Assembly (NCBI GenBank): GCA_024734555.1
Contig: JANPWX010000162.1
Coordinates: 1,262,204-1,326,203 of the forward strand
Origin: Trochalopteron elliotii
Lineage: Eukaryota; Chordata; Aves; Passeriformes; Leiothrichidae
Length of the DNA: 64,000 nucleotides
Reading direction: 5' to 3'
A program made the position numbers and the translations under genes. Shown here in pieces: positions 63,701-64,000 of this stretch (the first letter of the stretch is position 1; each line of letters begins with the position of its first letter). Under the pieces are notes generated by a model, which did no database searches, was not told the origin of the DNA, and saw nothing but the letters and a program-made list of their open reading frames with translations.

Positions 63701-64000
63701 GCTACAACCTATGCTACACAACCTTCCTCTCTAGGGCAGATGATCAGAGTCCATTCTGGAAAGCAAACGTCTTTAAGCAGGAGGCTCCCGTCGCTCCAAC
63801 TTCGCCACATACGGGCCCACAATAAAAAGTAGGAATTGCCCGAACAGCAGCACAGCAGGGAGAACCAGCTCGGCGCCGGAGAGGCAGCGCGGCAGGCAGG
63901 GGCGGGGAGCCGCCGGCTGCCCCTCACCTTCTGGATGGAAGACTTCCCGCTGCGCCGCAGCCCCATGAGCAGAATCCGCGGCTTGGAGTCCGCCCCGCCC
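54578..64000 (-). CDS. RRAGC: Ras-related GTP-binding protein C (RagC), seven coding exons, 5' end off-window
   Basis: RagC is a small GTPase that pairs with RagA or RagB, sits on the Ragulator scaffold at the lysosome surface and recruits mTORC1 when amino acids are present. Seven minus-strand exons splice in frame to 344 residues (human RagC is about 399, so about 55 N-terminal residues are missing off the edge). Visible motifs in order are the P-loop GLRRSGKSS (exon 1), the G3 motif WDFPGQ (exon 2), the HKVD guanine-specificity motif (exon 3), TSIYDHS near G5 (exon 4), then the C-terminal roadblock-type dimerisation domain (exons 5-7). RagC rather than RagD is chosen from [29 protein letters not shown] and [12 protein letters not shown], which follow RagC where the two paralogues differ. 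Introns are about 3.47, 0.68, 0.86, 1.43, 1.44 and 0.51 kb, all GT-AG. No frameshift or premature stop is seen. Confidence 0.97.
54730..55238 (-). other. RRAGC intron 6
   Basis: A 509-bp GT-AG intron with a GTAAGAGC donor and a CCTTGACAG acceptor. No other features are seen. Confidence 0.85.
55239..55387 (-). CDS. RRAGC: RRAGC coding exon 6
   Basis: The exon is 149 bp. It follows a TTTTTTTAG acceptor and encodes [20 protein letters not shown], then [20 protein letters not shown] and LREESFERK. It ends with G before a GTAAGA donor, so the glycine is shared with exon 7. This is the core of the C-terminal dimerisation domain. Confidence 0.96.
55388..56828 (-). other. RRAGC intron 5
   Basis: A 1.44-kb GT-AG intron that contains the LTR-like fragment annotated separately at about 56145-56405. 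The remainder is AT-rich non-coding sequence without recognised features. Confidence 0.8.
56145..56405 (+). mobile_element. Possible solo LTR fragment in RRAGC intron 5 (antisense to gene)
   Basis: On the plus strand a short segment has the order expected of a retroviral LTR: CCTATTTAAACCCC (TATA-like) at about 56342-56355, AAAATAAAC (polyadenylation-type hexamer) about 20 bases later, and a pyrimidine-rich stretch ending in TCTCACAACCTGCCA. No internal retroviral genes or clear target duplications are visible, so this is at most a solo LTR. An ordinary intronic sequence with chance motifs is the alternative. Confidence 0.4.
56829..56971 (-). CDS. RRAGC: RRAGC coding exon 5
   Basis: The exon is 143 bp (47 codons plus two bases). 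It opens [20 protein letters not shown] and carries [20 protein letters not shown], the start of the roadblock-type C-terminal domain through which Rag subunits dimerise. The donor is GG|GTAAGT; the glycine codon after CIY is completed by exon 6. SSPVDMQSY matches RagC (RagD has threonines here). Confidence 0.96.
56972..58397 (-). other. RRAGC intron 4
   Basis: A 1.43-kb GT-AG intron. A 124-codon plus-strand open frame at 57557-57931 has no recognisable domain and is treated as chance. Nothing else is identified. Confidence 0.8.
58398..58512 (-). CDS. RRAGC: RRAGC coding exon 4
   Basis: The exon is 115 bp (one base completing a serine, then 38 codons). It encodes [20 protein letters not shown] and continues [18 protein letters not shown], covering the end of the GTPase fold and the linker helix to the C-terminal domain. 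The acceptor is CGTCTCAG and the donor TCA|GTAAGT. Confidence 0.96.
58513..59375 (-). other. RRAGC intron 3
   Basis: An 863-bp GT-AG intron. The acceptor side has a polypyrimidine tract of the form CCTCCCTCCTCGTCTCAG. Nothing else is recognised in it. Confidence 0.85.
59376..59575 (-). CDS. RRAGC: RRAGC coding exon 3
   Basis: The exon is 200 bp (66 codons plus two bases). It begins [20 protein letters not shown] after a TTACAG acceptor and contains the guanine-specificity motif HKVD in [13 protein letters not shown], then the helix [14 protein letters not shown]. It ends ...LEKLHL plus AG, with a GTGAGT donor; the serine codon is completed by the first base of exon 4. Confidence 0.97.
59576..60256 (-). 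other. RRAGC intron 2
   Basis: A 681-bp GT-AG intron between exons 2 and 3. It shows no recognisable repeat, RNA gene or extra exon. Confidence 0.85.
60257..60460 (-). CDS. RRAGC: RRAGC coding exon 2
   Basis: The exon is 204 bp, exactly 68 codons, phase 0 on both sides. It starts [20 protein letters not shown] (switch I region) and carries the G3/switch II motif WDFPGQ followed by [16 protein letters not shown], ending YVIDAQ. The acceptor is TTTTTAACAG and the donor [19 protein letters not shown] and GQMDFF match RagC, not RagD. Confidence 0.97.
60461..63927 (-). other. RRAGC intron 1
   Basis: This is the longest intron (about 3.47 kb), bounded by a GTGAGG donor and an AACAG acceptor. It is AT-rich with an AT-only stretch near 60865-60925 and holds a reverse-oriented CR1 3' end at about 61026-61245. 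I see no coding exon or RNA gene inside it. Confidence 0.85.
61026..61245 (-). mobile_element. CR1 LINE 3'-end fragment in RRAGC intron 1
   Basis: Read on the plus strand it starts with the reversed tail AATCACAGAATGGGTAAGG and contains CTCCCTGGGCAGCCTGTTCC and the block on AACTTCCTGTCAAAGTT, which match the reverse complement of the 3' part of avian chicken-repeat-1 LINEs. It is non-coding; the apparent minus-strand reading frame through it (60985-61308) is not a gene. It lies in the same orientation as RRAGC. Confidence 0.8.
63770..64000 (-). promoter_or_regulatory. 5' CpG-rich edge of RRAGC (exon 1/intron 1)
   Basis: GC content and CpG density rise abruptly from about 63.77 kb to the window edge, including the start of intron 1 and the visible part of exon 1. 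This is the usual pattern of a housekeeping promoter CpG island, whose core and transcription start would lie just beyond the window. Confidence 0.6.
63928..64000 (-). CDS. RRAGC: RRAGC coding exon 1 (partial)
   Basis: The visible part encodes 24 residues, [20 protein letters not shown] followed by IQK, which contain the P-loop (G1) that binds the nucleotide phosphates. The exon ends after an AAG codon with a GTGAGG donor (phase 0) and joins GTGGTG of the next exon. The initiator methionine and the glycine-rich N-terminus lie beyond base 64000. Base composition is strongly GC-rich, unlike the rest of the gene. Confidence 0.95.

Noticed and set aside
54578..64000. RRAGD as the identity of the gene
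   Set aside because: At positions where RagC and RagD differ ([41 protein letters not shown] and the HNGTPRNA end) the sequence follows RagC.

Overview
This is vertebrate nuclear DNA, almost certainly from a bird and probably a songbird. The evidence is 3'-end fragments of CR1-type LINEs, several LTR-like segments, a generally AT-rich non-coding background with A/C-rich simple tracts, and one multi-exon gene whose protein is nearly identical to human RagC. There are no bacterial-style genes, operons or CRISPR arrays. Almost all of the short open frames in the window are chance frames in non-coding DNA.

The one gene I can establish is RRAGC, on the minus strand from the right edge of the window to about 54.6 kb. 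Seven coding exons were resolved by homology and splice sites: 63928-64000 (partial, start codon off-window), 60257-60460, 59376-59575, 58398-58512, 56829-56971, 55239-55387 and 54578-54729 (stop). They splice in frame into 344 residues; roughly the first 55 residues of exon 1 lie beyond the window. The CpG-rich 5' end begins near 63.77 kb and the 3'UTR probably runs to between 53.9 and 52.8 kb. Introns hold a CR1 fragment (intron 1) and an LTR-like fragment (intron 5).

Immediately downstream of RRAGC is a compact CpG-rich island (about 52.19-52.69 kb) that ends in a three-copy 38-bp minisatellite and one ambiguous base, and then an LTR-like stretch (about 49.86-50.86 kb). From 1 to about 49.8 kb no gene is recognisable. 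In other vertebrates the 3' side of RRAGC faces a long gene-poor interval leading to the neural transcription factor gene POU3F1. This segment is probably part of that desert. It holds scattered old repeats (CR1 at 23.05-23.33 and 34.53-34.82 kb, an LTR-like unit at about 20.1-20.6 kb, a TAA microsatellite at 36.2 kb) and several blocks that look like regulatory DNA.

The most interesting non-genic signals are: a GC-richer block at 42.7-43.0 kb with a dense cluster of TALE-homeodomain sites including a full PBX-MEIS/PREP decamer; a roughly 141-bp sequence duplicated 2.17 kb apart (40,971 and 43,143) in which an exon-like 52-bp unit with both splice signals is preserved in each copy; three perfect hairpins or inverted repeats (13.63, 43.29 and 46.65 kb) and a 24-bp perfect palindrome (21.86 kb); and the orphan CpG island at 52.2 kb. 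Conservation cannot be seen from a single sequence, so all regulatory readings are inferences.
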